Assembly: GCA_910890315.1 (NCBI GenBank)
Contig: CAJVGD010000011.1
Coordinates: 434,001 to 498,000 of the forward strand
DNA length: 64,000 nucleotides
Direction of reading: 5' to 3'
Origin: Serendipita indica DSM 11827
Taxonomy: Eukaryota; Basidiomycota; Agaricomycetes; Sebacinales; Serendipitaceae
The notes below the pieces were generated by a model. It was not told the origin of the DNA, made no database searches, and was given only the letters and a program-made list of their open reading frames with translations. Below are positions 32,698 to 46,000 of this stretch, in pieces; position 1 is the first letter of the stretch, and each line of letters starts with the position of its first letter. The translations under genes were made by a program, and so were the position numbers.

Positions 32698-34150
32698 ATG
32701 GCGGACATTTACTCTCCGATTCCCGTCTCCTCTCAGCTCTTCACCTCGAAATCTCGTCCTCCATTTGCACAATCCATGAGCGTCCTCGCCTCGAGACAAC
32801 ACAACCAGCTTATTACTAGCTCGGCAGGTGGGACCCCGCAGCCGGTAAAGGCGATTCAGAAGAGGAGACGAGCGGACGATTCGGATGATGATATGGACCA
32901 AACGGACTCGCGCTCGCCTAGTCCGGAGAAACAGCAGCAAAGGGTCATGGCGCCGGCAAGGTCTGCAAAGAGGCTGGCTGCAAATAAGAAAGCCCGACCA
33001 GATACAAGTACAGACAAGCAATCTGAAACAAGCAATTCAAATGGAGAAGACGGTACCGACTTGGCTGATGCCCGCGTGCTGCTTGGTCAGTCCTTTGTCA
33101 CGGTTTTGAAAATGTCGATTGCTAACATTTTGTGCGTGTTTTACAGCCAATTTACCGCTATCATCGTACCCAGCCATGATCCAAACGTTGCTAGAAAAGG
33201 ATCCTTCGGTCACCAAGCTCTTGATATCCGTCATTCCACGGCCGTCAGCGGATATGGCACGCGAAGCAATTGTGCAGGCGACAAAGAAACTCCGGGATGC
33301 GGTTCCCTATAGCGCCGCATCGTCCGCCCGCTCAAACGGCGGCGCCTCAACGTCGGCATCGGCACTAGGCCTAACGTCGGCGGGCGGGAATTCACTTGGG
33401 CTGAGTGCGAGTGGGAGTACAAGTCTTGGGTTTGGTGCCCTGTCACTCGGATCGTCTACCATTGGACTCGACTTTGGCTTTGGTCCATCCGCCGCGACGC
33501 CCTCTGCAAACTCTGCTGTTTCCTCTGGTCAGCGAGATGCATATGTTCTCGATCGACTACGACCGGCTATTCAAGACTTTCTTTCCACGGTCCATGCGTA
33601 CCTGCCGTACTTTAGCCTGACGGTCACCCCGGTCACCCTCTCGTCGCTCCAAGACAAGCCGAAACCGACCTTGCCACCAAAGGAACAACCCCATCCCAAC
33701 GAGACTTTTATTGTCTTATCCAGCTTGACCAACGGATTGATCTCGCTCCCACCAAAGGCGATTGCAGCACTCAAGGAGCAGTCGACTCTGGTGGAAAAGG
33801 TCGTCAAAGAGTGGGAAGCGTGGTTGGATCATCTCGACACTGCAGTGAACCAGAATGGGGAAATGTTTAGTGGCGAACAAGCAAGAAGTTGGATCCAGGC
33901 GCTCGACTCGTTTGCAGCCGGGACAGCGGCGTCTTCGGTTGGATTTGGCGTGTCATCGTCGTCATCCTTTGGTGGGTGGGGCTCGTCTTCGTCGTCGCTT
34001 GGCTGGGGGATGTCGTCCAAGTCGGCGAGTCTATCGGAGAGCAACGTCCCAGAGATGAAGGGGATTCGAGACGCGTGGGTGCGTCGAGTCGGGTGGCTAG
34101 TCGGTCGACAGCCTCCGGTTGCAGGCTTTGATGCGATGGACGAGCTATGA
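32698..34150 (+). CDS. STS1: STS1/Cut8 nuclear proteasome tethering factor
   Basis: Two exons, 32698-33085 and 33147-34150, 463 residues. The N-terminal third is disordered with basic clusters (QKRRRADDSDDDMDQT; AKRLAANKKARP), likely nuclear signals. The Cut8 core starts across the intron: ARVLLANLPLSSYPAMIQTL, LEKDPSVTKLLISVIPRPSA, then a Gly/Ser-rich insert (about 33310-33530) and LRPAIQDFLSTVHAYLPYFS. The C-terminal helices include VEKVVKEWEAWLDHLDTAVN and end GWLVGRQPPVAGFD. Cut8/Sts1 is short-lived, anchors 26S proteasomes at the nuclear envelope and is itself ubiquitinated on N-terminal lysines. The start is the ATG before ADIYSPIPV. Confidence 0.87.
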
Positions 34151-34411
34151 TACCCACATTGTGGCTTTTGTGTTCTGATTGTAGACTGACTAGTGCATCT
34201 TCTCATCGTGTATTATTTGGCATTGGGTTTTCTCGAAACTTTCCTTTACCAGAACTCTGCTTCTTGCGTTCGTGTCCTCCGTTAGAGGCCGTCTCGTCGC
34301 GGCTCCGAATGTCGGCGAGAGCGTCTCCCGGCTTTGGCCGCTGCGTCGTCTGCCCATAAGAGCGAGTGCGGCCATCGGCAGTCGCAGCATCACAACAAAA
34401 TCCACTTTTCC

Positions 34412-36228
34412 ATGTTCCAGGATCAACTTGGACTCCACATGCAGCCCCAGAACCAGCCACAAAGCCAGAATTCAGAGCCGACAGAGCAAATCTTGGTCAA
34501 TGTACCCGTAAAGAAGAAGAGAAAGAAAGTGGGGAATGCGTGCATCTACTGTAGACGATCTCACATGACTTGTGACGAAGGCAGACCCTGCCAACGATGG
34601 TGAGCAGCGCAAACTCTGCTATTGTAGTACTGGCGACCATTAACGACGACATAGTATCAAACGAGACATTGGTCACCTTTGTCGAGACGAAGCAAAACCA
34701 GCCCAGGCAGGCACTGCGCCCTCTGCGTCTGCATCGACGACGACGACATCGGCTATCCCGTCAGCGGCAAAGCCCCTACCACCGCAACAGCAGACGACAA
34801 TGCAGCCTTCATCTCTTGGTACGCTCTATTGCTCTCATCTCTGTCGATGCGTTTTCTGATCTTGTGCTCGAACCATCAGGCGGATTCGGCCCATATGCTA
34901 CGTCGAATTCACAGCCACCACCATCTCAATCACAACTCCCCGGGGTTCTGTTGCGCGTTTGCAGTCACCTGTCGCACCTCTGAGCGCAACGAGTGCCCAG
35001 CCTTGGACACCCCTCGCCCCTGGACCCCCTGGACATCTCGCGTCTGGTCCTGGTCCGAGTACATCGGGATGGGCGTCTGAGGCGGCTGGTAACGAATTTT
35101 CTGCTCTCAGGTGAGTCGAATAAATATCCGCATCCGACAACGTACTCAATCCCACCTAGCGAATTTCTTGAAACTCTGGACGAAAGACCGTATTTCGGAC
35201 ATGGCTCTACCCCTGTTTCTGCTCATCCCAGCCATGGTGCTGGTGCTCATATGGAAGCAGAACCATTGCACACCCAGACGCCTGCGAATGGGTTTAACCA
35301 CCAAGCGTTCCCTCCGAACACGCATCAACAACCCATACATCCTCCGAATCCCAATCGTGAACCTGGCTACATTCTATCCTCAGCAGCAGCTGCCGCCGCG
35401 GCGAACAAGACCGAACAGTTTCTCATGACCGCCGCGGATCAGCCCGGCGGAACAAGAGACGAGAGACTTGCACAGGTTATTCACGCCAAGTACGAAGCAG
35501 GCCTATTGAAGCCGTACAACTATGTCAATGGATACCGGCGGCTGAGTACGTGGATGGAGCGACAGTATGTACTTTCTTACTCTTTGTACATCGTGCTAAC
35601 TTGGGCTTAGTGTGTCCCCAAACTCACGACAAGCCATCCAACAACCTCTTGCGATGCTTCGACCACGCTTCCGAGCCGTTGCGCAAAACTTGACAGATCT
35701 GGATCTCATCTTCATCGAGGAAGCATTCGAGAGACTGCTGCTGGACTATGACCGAGTCTTCTCCGCAATGGCCGTCCCGGCTTGTTTGTGGCGAAGAACC
35801 GGAGAGATTTACAAGGGCAATAGAGAATTTGCCAATATGATTGGTGTCAACGTGAACGATCTCTTAGAGGTATGCTCCTCTTCATCCTATTGCGTCCGCT
35901 CATCCTTCAAGGGGAAATTGGCCATTTACGAGCTCATGTCCGAAGAGAGTGCCGTCAATTTCTGGGAGGTATGCCTATCGTCCCTTCACCCGACCTCTAC
36001 TCACGATCATAGAAATACGGCCATGTCGCGTTTGATACAGGACAAAAGGCCGTCTTGACCTCGTGCGTGTTGCGCTACAAGCCACGAGAGGTGGTTGCGC
36101 CACACTTGGTACAGCCAGGAGGGCCACAGATGCAAGAAGGATATGTCAATTGCTGCTTTAGTTTCACGATTCGACGCGACTCGTGGGGTATTCCGGTAGC
36201 TATCGTCGGCAACTTTATATCTTATTGA
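34412..36228 (+). CDS. ERT1: ERT1/AcuK-type Zn2Cys6-PAS transcription regulator of gluconeogenesis
   Basis: Exon 1 (34412-34599) carries a basic stretch and most of the zinc cluster, NACIYCRRSHMTCDEGRPCQ; the sixth cysteine comes after the second exon start at 34655 (CIKRDIGHLCRDE). Six cysteines form the Zn2Cys6 binuclear DNA-binding cluster. Later exons hold a Gln/Pro/Ser-rich linker, then the conserved NYVNGYRRLSTWMERQYV, FIEEAFERLLLDYDRVFSAM, and a PAS-like segment: CLWRRTGEIYKGNREFANMI, LAIYELMSEESAVNFWEKY-like, ending FTIRRDSWGIPVAIVGNFI. ERT1 and its Aspergillus counterparts AcuK/AcuM switch cells to gluconeogenic carbon sources. The frame continues upstream only from non-ATG codons, so 34412 is the start. 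Converges on NLR-1. Confidence 0.88.
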
Positions 36229-36445
36229 TGTGTTGCTTATTACTACAAACGTGTAACGGTATTGCTTTTCGCTAAACCCGGGAATGTGCTGCAGAGTCCC
36301 CCAATTCCGACCCACTCGAGGCGAGCACCTCTTCGGCGATGGTCATTTACGTAAAACATAAGGGAGTATTCCACCCAAGATCCTTGATACATTGAACATG
36401 ATGGTAGCATATTACATTGAGGGACATAGCTGTCACAACAACTCG

Positions 36446-39400
36446 CTACATGGCATCTTTCCGAACATTTGTCCAAGAGAGGCCACATTGAAACCGACTA
36501 AAGTCAAATTTAGTAGCGCGATAAACACTCGTAGTCGGCATAGTCAAAAGATGCGGGTATAGTAGGCCATGCCGATTATCTGGTGGTACCCAGAAAAGAA
36601 GTTTACCGGAAGATTGCACCCAACCATACTGCTGAAGTGAACATCCTTCAAATCCAGGTACGACGATCTGAGGAGAAATATTAGACCCTGTGGCATCCCG
36701 GCCGAAGGTTTGGGGTTGGGAATCTTCTGGACAGTTAGCAGGCCAGATTGCGGATTCAAGCATAAGCCGAGGTGTGCTTACCGATTGCCGCATCCCATAG
36801 TCGAATTGTCTTATCGTCTGAACAAGAAACAATTTTTGAGCCGTCCAGTGAGAATGCAACGCTCATGACGCGACCTTCGTGACCCCGGAGCGGCTCTCCC
36901 AGTGGCTGACCAGTACTTGCATCCCAAAGTCGAATTGTCTTGTCTGACGAGCCAGAGACAATTCGTGAGCCATCTGGTGAGAATGCTACGGCCCAAATCC
37001 AAGCTTCATGACCTCGAAGTGGCTCTCCTAATGGCTGGCCAGTGTCTGCCTCCCACAGTCGAATAGTCCCGTCGTCCGAGGCAGAGGCGATCTGTGAACC
37101 ATCTGGTGAAAATGATAAAGAGTTAATACGTCCATCATGACCCCGGAGTGGCTCTCCCAGTGGTTGGCGAGTGACTGCATCCCAAAGGCAAATTGTCTTG
37201 TCTGACGAGCCAGAGACAATTCGTGAGCCATCTGGTGAGAATGCTACAGCCCAAATCCGGTCTTCATGGCCTCGAAGGGCTCTCCTATTGGCTGGCCACT
37301 GTTGGCATCCCACAGTCGCACTGTGTTGTCGTCCGAGCCAGAGGCAATCTGTAAACCATTTGGTGAAAATGATACAGAGTTAATACCTCCATCATGACCC
37401 TGGAGTGGCTCTCCCAGTGGTTGATGAGTGGCTGCATCCCAAACGCAAATTGTCTCGTCGTCCGAGGCAGAGATAATTCGTAAGCCGTCTGGGGAGATTT
37501 TGACATCCTGAACGGTATCATTGTGACCTCTAAGGGGCTCTCCCAGCGGCTGGCCATTGTCTACATCCCAAAGTCGGACCGTTCCGTCGTCCGAGCCAGA
37601 GGCGATCTGTGAACCATTTGGTGAAAATGATACAGCGATAATACCTCCATCATGACCCCGGAATGACTCTCCCAGTGGTTGGCGGGTGGCTGCATCCCAA
37701 AGGCAAATTGTCTTGTCTGACGAGCCAGAGACAATTTGTGAGCCATCTGGTGAGAACGCTACAGCCAAAATCTGAGCTTCATGGCCTCGCAGTGGCTCTC
37801 CTAATGGCTGGCCACTGTTGGCATCCCACAGTCGCACTGTGTTGTCGTCCGAGCCAGAGGCGATCTGTGAACCATCTGGTGAAAATGATACAGAGTTAAT
37901 ACCTCCATCATGACCCCGGAGGGGGTCTCCCAGTGGTTGACGAGTGGCTACATCCCAAAGGCACATCGTCCAGTCATCCGAGGCAGAGATAATTCGTAAG
38001 CCGTCTGGGGAGAACTTGACATGCCGAACTGTATCATTGTGACCTTGAAGGGGCTCTCCCAACAGCTGACCACTGTGTGCATCCCACACTCGCACCGTTT
38101 TGTCGTCCGAGCCAGAGGCGATCTGTGAACCATCTGGCGAAAATGATACAGAGTTAATACGTCCATCATGACCCCGGAGTGGCTCTCCCAGTGGTTGGCG
38201 AGTGACTGCATCCCAAAGGCAAATTGTCTTGTCTGACGAGCCAGAGACAATTCGTGAGCCATCTGGTGAGAACGCTACGGCCCAAATCCAAGCTTCATGA
38301 CCTCGAAGCGGCTCTCCTATTGGCTGGCCACTGTTGGCATCCCACAGTCGCACTGTGTTGTCGTCCGAGCCAGAGGCAATCTGTGAACCATCTGGTGAAA
38401 ATGCGACAGAGTTGACACCCCCCTTGTGACCTTGGATTGGGTTTCCCAGTGGCTGACCAGTGTCTGCATCCCACATTCGAACTGTCTTGTCATCCGAGCC
38501 AGAGACAATTCGTGAACCATTCGGGGAGAACGCGACGGTGCGAACTGCATATTTATGACCTTCTAGACTGCTGGGGAGCCCGGGGTACACTTCTTCTAGC
38601 CCTCGAGTCACATTTAATGTGTTCGTGTACTCCCTTAGGCCTTCAAGATGCAGTGCTGTCTTTATAGGAGTAAAAGGAAGCGCCGAAATGTAAATATGCG
38701 GAGTGCTGTCCTGAATTGGCACTGAAAATGCCATGATAAACCGTCTGACCTCGTTCATGCGACTTGCAGTGTCCCTTTCAAGCTTTCTATGTTTCAGAAT
38801 CGAAACTCTATCGACACAGATTACTCACCCCTGCGTGGCGTGTCAAAGCTCGAAGACCGTCTATAGCTCGTGACACTCCTCCGGTTAAGCTAAGAACCTC
38901 CATCCAATAGAACACACGTGGAACCTGGATGGCATGTTGAAGCTCTTTCCTGAGCATGGATCTCCCCTTTTCATTGGTCTCCGCTACATGGAATAACCAA
39001 TGAAAACTGGCATACCGAAGTCGTCGTGGAATGGACTTCGATATTCTCGCATCAAGGTCCGGAATCTGTCTATTTAGGTAGAAAGACGATTCGATTTGAC
39101 ATATGTTGAACTTGAGGCCTTCTGTCGGCAACTTGAGCCGGTTGAGACACCAAGATGCGGCTTGCCCATGCGCATTTGTGATGTTGACATGTACCTTATT
39201 TGAACCTACAGATGGGGCGATGGAGCGGCGTCGAAGGTACTCGACGATGGTGGGATGTCGAAATTGAATCAGATTGGTAGTTGCATCCGAGGCGAGTATG
39301 CTCCCTAGATTCTGCACCAACGCTTTGGCACTTCCCCGCATCCTGTTGTGCTTCAGGATATCGTTCAGATCATCCAACGTGAGTGGCTCAAAGGCAGCGA

Positions 39401-41094
39401 GCAGCAGTGCGAGCATTGTGCACATGACAGAGCGGTGCTCGGGGTCTGTACGCTCAAGCACTAGATCGTATACGTCGTCGATCGCTCCAGTTTGCTCCAT
39501 CGAGATAAGACGATCGTATGTGTCCTCGGGTGAACTGAAGCTAGTTTTACTGGTGAGCAATCGACACGCAGTGCTCGCCCAGATGAATAGTCCATTGGCC
39601 TTTTCCACCAGCTTCTGCTTCTTGTCCTCCGACAGCACTTCCCCCAACGATCCATGGACATAGACCGCAATGTCATTGACATTATCACGATGACTGGAAT
39701 CATGGAGGCGACCCTCCATCTTAGATTTGATGGAGAGAGGCCCTAAAACTTCTTCAATGATAGGGTCCGGCCGACTCGTCATAAGGATCTTTAGGTTCTT
39801 GTTTTCTCGGACAGCACCGGAAAGAACTTCGAGAATTTCTTTCCGGTGTGATCCAGATTTGCATTCGTCGACAGCGTCGATGACAAGAATTACGTGCTGT
39901 TGGCGATGATGAAGAGGACCAGTGACAAGCGTCCTGAACTGCTCCTCGAGAGAGCTTCGCATGAAAGCAGGGTTCTGCTTCATGGACTCAGCAACATGCG
40001 GGGTGAGCTCGGGGATGTAATGTACTAAGTCCCTTGCTATGGTAGAGCAAAACTTGTCGGTGGTCGATCCCTCACTGCTTGCCATGGAGAAGAAGAATCG
40101 GCCACCGAGGACTCCCTCTTTCTGCCATGTTTCTACTGCCGACATGGCGACTGTAGATTTGCCAGAACCCGCAATGTCGCAGAGCCAAAATATGGGTTTT
40201 TCCGAGGTAGTGTCATTAGCCCAGCGTCCGATCATCTGAAGGACGGCCTCACGCGTTCCGTTCAGGCATGTTCTATGGACGGAAGACGCAATGAATGCTA
40301 CTGTTGGCAGCTGGAGTATAGTAGAGGCGTCGGCTTGAAATGGTAAGCAAGCGCCTGACACCGTATGTGAGCCTACCGTTCCGCTCAAGGGCTTGAACAT
40401 GTGCCGCGATAAAGATACTTAACGCACTCTGTGGCTCTAGTGAATCCGTGAACGGAAACTAGTAATGCTCGTACCATGAGCTGCCTATGTCGGTCTTCAA
40501 TGTCTCGATTGAATTTACGAATCTCCTCCACATCAATTTTGAATTTGCTGAATCCTGTCAGGAGGCTGAGTTTGCTGCGGCTGCGTTTCTCCCTTAGATT
40601 GACGACGGTACTATGTATGTCTTTAAGGAGCCTGCGTTGCTCAGACTTTGGAAAAGAAATCTTGGACTGTTCACGTACTCGACATAGCGATCAAGGTGCC
40701 GAGTGAACGCCTTGCTAATGGCCGGCCCGATTGAGGATATGACTCCAGCAAGGTGATTTGTTCCTCGAACGTCGATATGTATTCCGTCAGACGCCGTGTT
40801 AGGTCTGCCCATTCTTCTTTGTTGCTTTCTATCGCCTATCATATCCATTAAAAGACGCCATGACTAGATTCGCTGATTCACCTGCATGACTTCAAGGATC
40901 GATTTCGTTGCTCGACAAACCGCCTTTAGAGGAGCGAGTATATCTGATCCCTCGGCTATATTCGCCGTTACATCGAGGGCAACGTTGAACGTGTCGTATA
41001 CTTGGTCTCTCCTGTTTGATGCGGAAGACGAAGGTCGTGCTGGATTCGCATTTCCGTGCTGTTTATTGGGTTTGGCCGACTTTGAGGCCGACAT
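36446..41094 (-). CDS. NLR-1: NACHT-WD40 NOD-like receptor (apparent frameshift in WD region)
   Basis: Starts ATG 41094 ([14 protein letters not shown]). The N-terminal helical part ([19 protein letters not shown]) and linker exons lead to the NACHT exon 40400-38808: Walker [18 protein letters not shown], Walker [13 protein letters not shown], then LMTSRPDP (sensor) and a winged-helix part with [13 protein letters not shown]. After a short intron, WD40 repeats run from 38758: ten in frame, then four more (37313-36756) one base out of frame. The C-terminal exon is [19 protein letters not shown], then FLFWVPP-like and [13 protein letters not shown]. Fungal NWD proteins (HET-E/HET-D type) mediate non-self recognition and heterokaryon incompatibility. 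Head to head with CSN1, 139 bp. With the frameshift, the predicted protein loses repeats 11-14 and the tail. Confidence 0.82.
36780..38620 (-). repeat. WD40 repeat array of NLR-1, fourteen units of about 129 bp
   Basis: Fourteen tandem WD40 units with core FSPDGSxIxSGSxDxTxRLWD. Many are almost identical in DNA. The segment starting ccccggagtggctctcccag at 37141 recurs at 38172 (offset 1,031 bp) and stays identical for more than 100 bp, which indicates recent amplification or gene conversion of multi-repeat blocks. Confidence 0.9.
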
Positions 41095-41233
41095 GATCAA
41101 CGTGGCTGATTCCAAGATGTAAGTAGTATGGTTGGCGCCGTCGGTATTCGTTTTGATTTGATGACTATAGTGGAATATTGGTTCATGAGACTGATTGTCT
41201 GTAAACGGTGGCAGCCAAAACTTGAACCCGACG

Positions 41234-42972
41234 ATGGCGTCTAACGTTGTGGCAGACCAGGAAGATGCGTACATGGAGGACAGCTTTACGGGAGAGATTC
41301 CCGTCAAAGGAAGTGCTCAAGTCAGAAGAGTAACTAATAATGTTGTCATCGACGAGGACCATCCATTTGATCTCGAGGCATATATCAGCAACTACGACCG
41401 TACGTCGCCCGCGCCCCTATCGCCATCTCCATCAAGCTTAATGCGTTGCTTATTGGTGCTAATGTCACTCCAGACGATCGCGCATCCATCAAGCGTCTGT
41501 TCTTCATCGCAAACGCGTGCCCACAGCTCGCGCCTCTGGCCCTTTCACGCGCCGTCGAATACGCACTCGAGGGAAAGGACTCTACACTCTATCAGAACGT
41601 CGTCAGCACGTACAATAACATTGTCGGTCCACAACACGGCGTCCAACTCAATCAAGAGTGGCTTGATCGAACGGCCCAGCGATCTCATGCTGAACGTGAC
41701 AAGCTCGAAGTGGAACTGAAAATGTATACAGGTAACATGATCAAAGAGAGTATTAGGGTACGTGTGGATCGGGTATTGAGCCAAAGTATTGAGCTCTGTG
41801 TGGCAGATGGGACATAACGAGCTTGGGCACTTTTATCGTGCTCATGGTGACCACGCAACTGCGTTGAGACACTACACAAAGTCGCGCGAGTTTTGTACCA
41901 GCAGCGCCCATGTCGTCGACATGTGTCTAAACATTCTCGAGGTAAGCTCTATGATCGCCCGAGTACATATCTGACGCTAGATTAGCTTCTATTGGAAGAA
42001 CAAAACTATCCCCATGTCAGCACATATGTCTTCAAGGCAGAGGCTGCGCTCGAAGCGTCTGGTTCAGCGTCGGACAAGAAGAAAGGGACTTCGAATCCAG
42101 AAAGAGAAAAGGTCGAAGCAAAGCTTAATCTCGCTATGGCTCTTTCCCTGCTCGGACAGAGCAATTACGACGCAGCGGCGTGGGCCTTTATGAAGATCGG
42201 AAAGAACCTCGATGGGTGGGAACACAAGGCACGTTCTCGACTCGACCTTGGACTCGTTCTGATCCTCAATAGGTTGCGTCGCCGTCGGATATCGCCATCT
42301 TCGGCACCCTTTGCGCACTCGCCACCTTTGAGCGCCGACAGCTCAAGACGGTCTTGCTCGAATCCGAAACGTTCTCATATTACCTAGAGCAAGAGTCGTA
42401 CGTACGCGATCTCATCGAGGCATACTTGGCCAGCAAGTTCCGCAATGTCCTCGCCATTCTTGAGCGTCAGTCGGCACGGCACAGTTTGGACAACCAACTC
42501 GGCCCGCACATCAAGAACCTAACGAGGTTGATCAAGAATCGTGCGCTGGTTCTGTACTTTGGGCCTTTTGCTTCGATTAGGCTCGAAAGTCTCGCGGCTG
42601 CGTTTGGCTTGAGCACTGAGGAGACGGAGAAGAATGTCGTCGCACTCATTCAAGATGGTAGTATCAAAGGCCGAGTTGACAGTCACAACAAGGTTTGATC
42701 TATTTCCCTAATTTTGCGTGACCGCTGACGATAGGCTAGATTCTCAAAGCAAAAGACTTGGACCATCGAACGGAGCTCTTCATCCGAGCTACAAAGACGG
42801 GCCAGGAGATTGCTTCGCTGAACCGAAAGCTTCTCTACCGGCTGCGACTGTACGTTTGGATCATGACGTTGACTATTTGATACTAAGTCGTTGTAGACAA
42901 GAAGCAGATATCATTGTCAAGCCACCAAAGAATGCCCATTTAGAAGCGATGGCATATGGCCCTCCGATGTAA
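41234..42972 (+). CDS. csn1: COP9 signalosome subunit 1 (CSN1/GPS1)
   Basis: Multi-exon gene from ATG 41234 (MASNVVADQEDAYMED). Pieces in order: NNVVIDEDHPFDLEAYISNY, SIKRLFFIANACPQLAPLAL, GPQHGVQLNQEWLDR, MGHNELGHFYRAHGDHATAL, RHYTKSREFCTSSAHVVDMC (the RPN7/TPR-like part), then TFERRQLKTVLLESETF, FRNVLAILERQSARHSLDNQ, and a PCI winged helix: FGPFASIRLESLAAAFGLST and EETEKNVVALIQDGSIKGRV. The C-terminal exon ends IIVKPPKNAHLEAMAYGPP. CSN1 is a scaffold of the COP9 signalosome, which removes Nedd8 from cullins and so controls SCF and CUL3 ligases. It lies between the two NLR genes, divergent from NLR-1 and converging on NLR-2 (88 bp). Confidence 0.88.
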
Positions 42973-43060
42973 TTCTGATGATTGAACCAAGTCTTTCTTG
43001 GCCCCAGCCGCGATATCAAGTGCATTTTTTTATAAAACGTACACACAGCAACGAGAATGG

Positions 43061-46000
43061 CTAGCTGGCGTCGTTCCAAATGTTAACCCAAGAGAGGCCA
43101 CATTTGAAATGGGCAAAATCCAACTTTGTAGCACGGTATGGACTCGCTGAAGGCATAGTAAGAAGGTGTGGATATTGTAAACCATTACGATTCTCTGGCG
43201 GCACCCAGAAAAGGAATTTGCCGGAAGATTGAACCCAGCCATCGGATAATAGCGAGCACCGCTCGAATCCCGGCACAGAGATCCGCAGAGGAGTACCTGA
43301 GAGGTCCCCCTCGAGATCTGAATACGCAGAATCTCTGTCATCCTCGTCCGGGTTCTTCCTTTTTTCATCTATGACGTCTGCAAGGTCAGTCCACAAATCG
43401 AAGAGAACTAGGGCGTCACCTACCTGACCTTACATCCCAGAGTCTAACCGTGTTGTCGTCGGCGCCGGAAATTAGTCGCGACCCGTCCGGGGAGAAAGAA
43501 AGAGCGTTGACTCCCCCTTTGTGACCATGGAGTGGCTCGCCCAGTGGCTGTCCCGTGTTTGCGTCCCAAAGTCGAATCGTCTCGTCGTCAGAGCCAGAGA
43601 CAACTTGTGAGCCGTCGGGGGAGAATTCAACCGCCCAAACTGTATTATCGTGACCTCGAAGGGGCTCTCTCAATGGCTGGCCAGTGTCCACATCCCACAG
43701 TCGCACCGTCCGGTCATCCGCGCCAGAGGCAATTCGAGAACCATCTGATGAAAAAGCAACAGTGTTGATACCCCCTGCATGGCCGCGGATTGGCTCTCCC
43801 AGTGGTTGAAGAGTATTTGCATCCCAAAATTGAATTGTCCCGTCGTCCGATCCAGAGGCGAGTCGTGCGCCATCCGGTGAGAATGAAACGGCCCTTACCA
43901 AGTCTGTGTGACCCTTGAATGGCCTTCCCAGCGGCTGACCACTGTCTAGATCCCACAGCCGAACGGTCTGGTCACTTGATCCAGAGGCTATTCGCAGGCC
44001 GTCTGGTGAGAATGCGACAGCCCTGACCCCTTTGGTGTGACCTCGGAGCGGATCTATCAGTGGTAGGCCAGTGCCTGCGTCCCAAAGTCGAATCGTCTCG
44101 TCGCTCGACCCAGACACAATTCGCGAGCCATCTGGCGAGAATGCGATGGTATAGACTTCACCTTCATGGCCGGGGAGTGCGACCCATAGCGATTGACCGG
44201 TTTGTGCATCCCATAGTCGAATTGTGCTGTCAGTCGAGCCAGAGGCGACTTGCAAGCCGTCAGGAGAGAATGCGACGGCACAGACCCAACCTTTGTGTCC
44301 TTCAATTGGCTGTCCCAGAGGTTTACCGCTGATTGCATCCCATATTCTAACTGTATGATCATCTGAACCAGAGATGATTTGCGAGCCATCTAATGAGACC
44401 GTGACAGAATTGACGCCTCCTTCGTGGCCTCGCAACGGCTCTCCCAGAATCTGACCGGTGTCTGCATCCCAGACTCGAATCGTCTCGTCGTCAGAGCCAG
44501 AGACAATTCTTGAGTCGTCTGGAGAGAACTTGACAGCCCAAACTGTATTATCGTGACCTCGAAGGGGCTCTCCCAATGGCTGGCCACTGTCTACATCCCA
44601 CAGTCGAACTGTCCCGTCACCCGAGCCAGAGACGATCCGCGAGCCGTCGGATGAGAATGCAACGGATTTGATCCCTTGTTCATGCCCTCTCAGCGGTCCT
44701 CCTAGTGGTTGACCAGTAGCGGCATCCCACAGTCTAATTGTTCTATCGTTCGAGCAAGAGATAACTCGTAAGCTATCTGGTGAGAATGCGACAGCCTTGA
44801 CGCCACCCGTATGACCTCGTAACGGCTCTCCCAGAAGTTGACCGGTGTCTACATCCCAGACTCGAACCGTCTCGTCATCAGAGCCCGAGACAATTCGTGA
44901 GCCATCTGGGGAGAATTCGGCGGCCCAAACTGAATCATCGTGTCCTTGAAGGGGTTCCCCTAAAGGTTGACCACTGTGTGCATCCCACTGTCGAACTGTC
45001 CCGTCGTGCGACCCAGAGACGATGCGCGAGCCATCTGATGAAAATGCAACGCCTGTTATCCCTCTCTTGTGTCCTCGCAGCGGTTTTCCCAGTGGATGAC
45101 CAGTGTCCGCGTCCCATAGCCGAATCGTGCGGTCGCTCGAAGCAGAAGCGATCTGTGAACCATCGGGCGAGATTGCGACCGCCCAAATTCCACCTTCATG
45201 GCCTCGAAGGCTATTGGGGAGCCCGGGGTACAAGTCTTCCAGCCCTCGAGTGACATTGAGCGTATTCCTGAACTTTTCTCGGCCCTCGACGTGCAGTGAT
45301 GTCTTGATCGGGGTAAAAGGAAGCGCTGAAATGTAAATGTGAGGAGCACTGTCCTGGATCGGCACTGAGAATGCCATCATGAATCGTCGGGTCTCATTCA
45401 TGCGGCTCGTGATCTCTCTTCCAAGCTGTTCTTGATTCAGAGGCTAAAACATATTGGGAACATACTACTCACACCGCTGTGATGTGTGATAGCTCGAAGA
45501 CCGGCTATAGCTCGTGACAACCCCCTGGTCAAACTCAGGATCTCTAGCCAGTAGAAGACGTATGGAACTTGAATCGTGTGCCAAACGTCATTTTTGACTG
45601 TGGATTGACCGTTTTCGTCGGTTGCCGCCACATGGAACAACCAATGAGAGCTGGCATATCGAAGTCGTCGCGGGATGAACTTTGCTATTCTGGTGTCAAG
45701 GTCTGGAATCTGTCGATTTAGGTAGAATGATGACTCGATTTGACATATGTTGAACCTTAGGCCTTCTGTTGGCGACCTAAGGTATTTGAAACACCACGAT
45801 GCGGCTTGGCCATGTGCATTGGCGATGTTGATATATATTTTATCGGAACCATCGACGGTGGGGGCGGTAGAGCGGCGTCGAAGATACTCGACAATGGTAG
45901 GATGTCGAAATTGGATCAGATTTGTAGTCTTATCTGACGTAAGTACGCTCCCTAGATTCTGCACCAATGCTTTGGCACTTCCCCGTACTCTGTTGTGCTT

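Noticed and set aside
44000-44400. Plus-strand and alternative-frame ORFs across both WD40 arrays
   Set aside because: They recur with the repeat period and are shadows of the WD40 coding frame.
36780-45230. Regular direct repeats that could be taken for a CRISPR array or satellite
   Set aside because: They are coding WD40 units of about 129 bp with variable positions at codon level.
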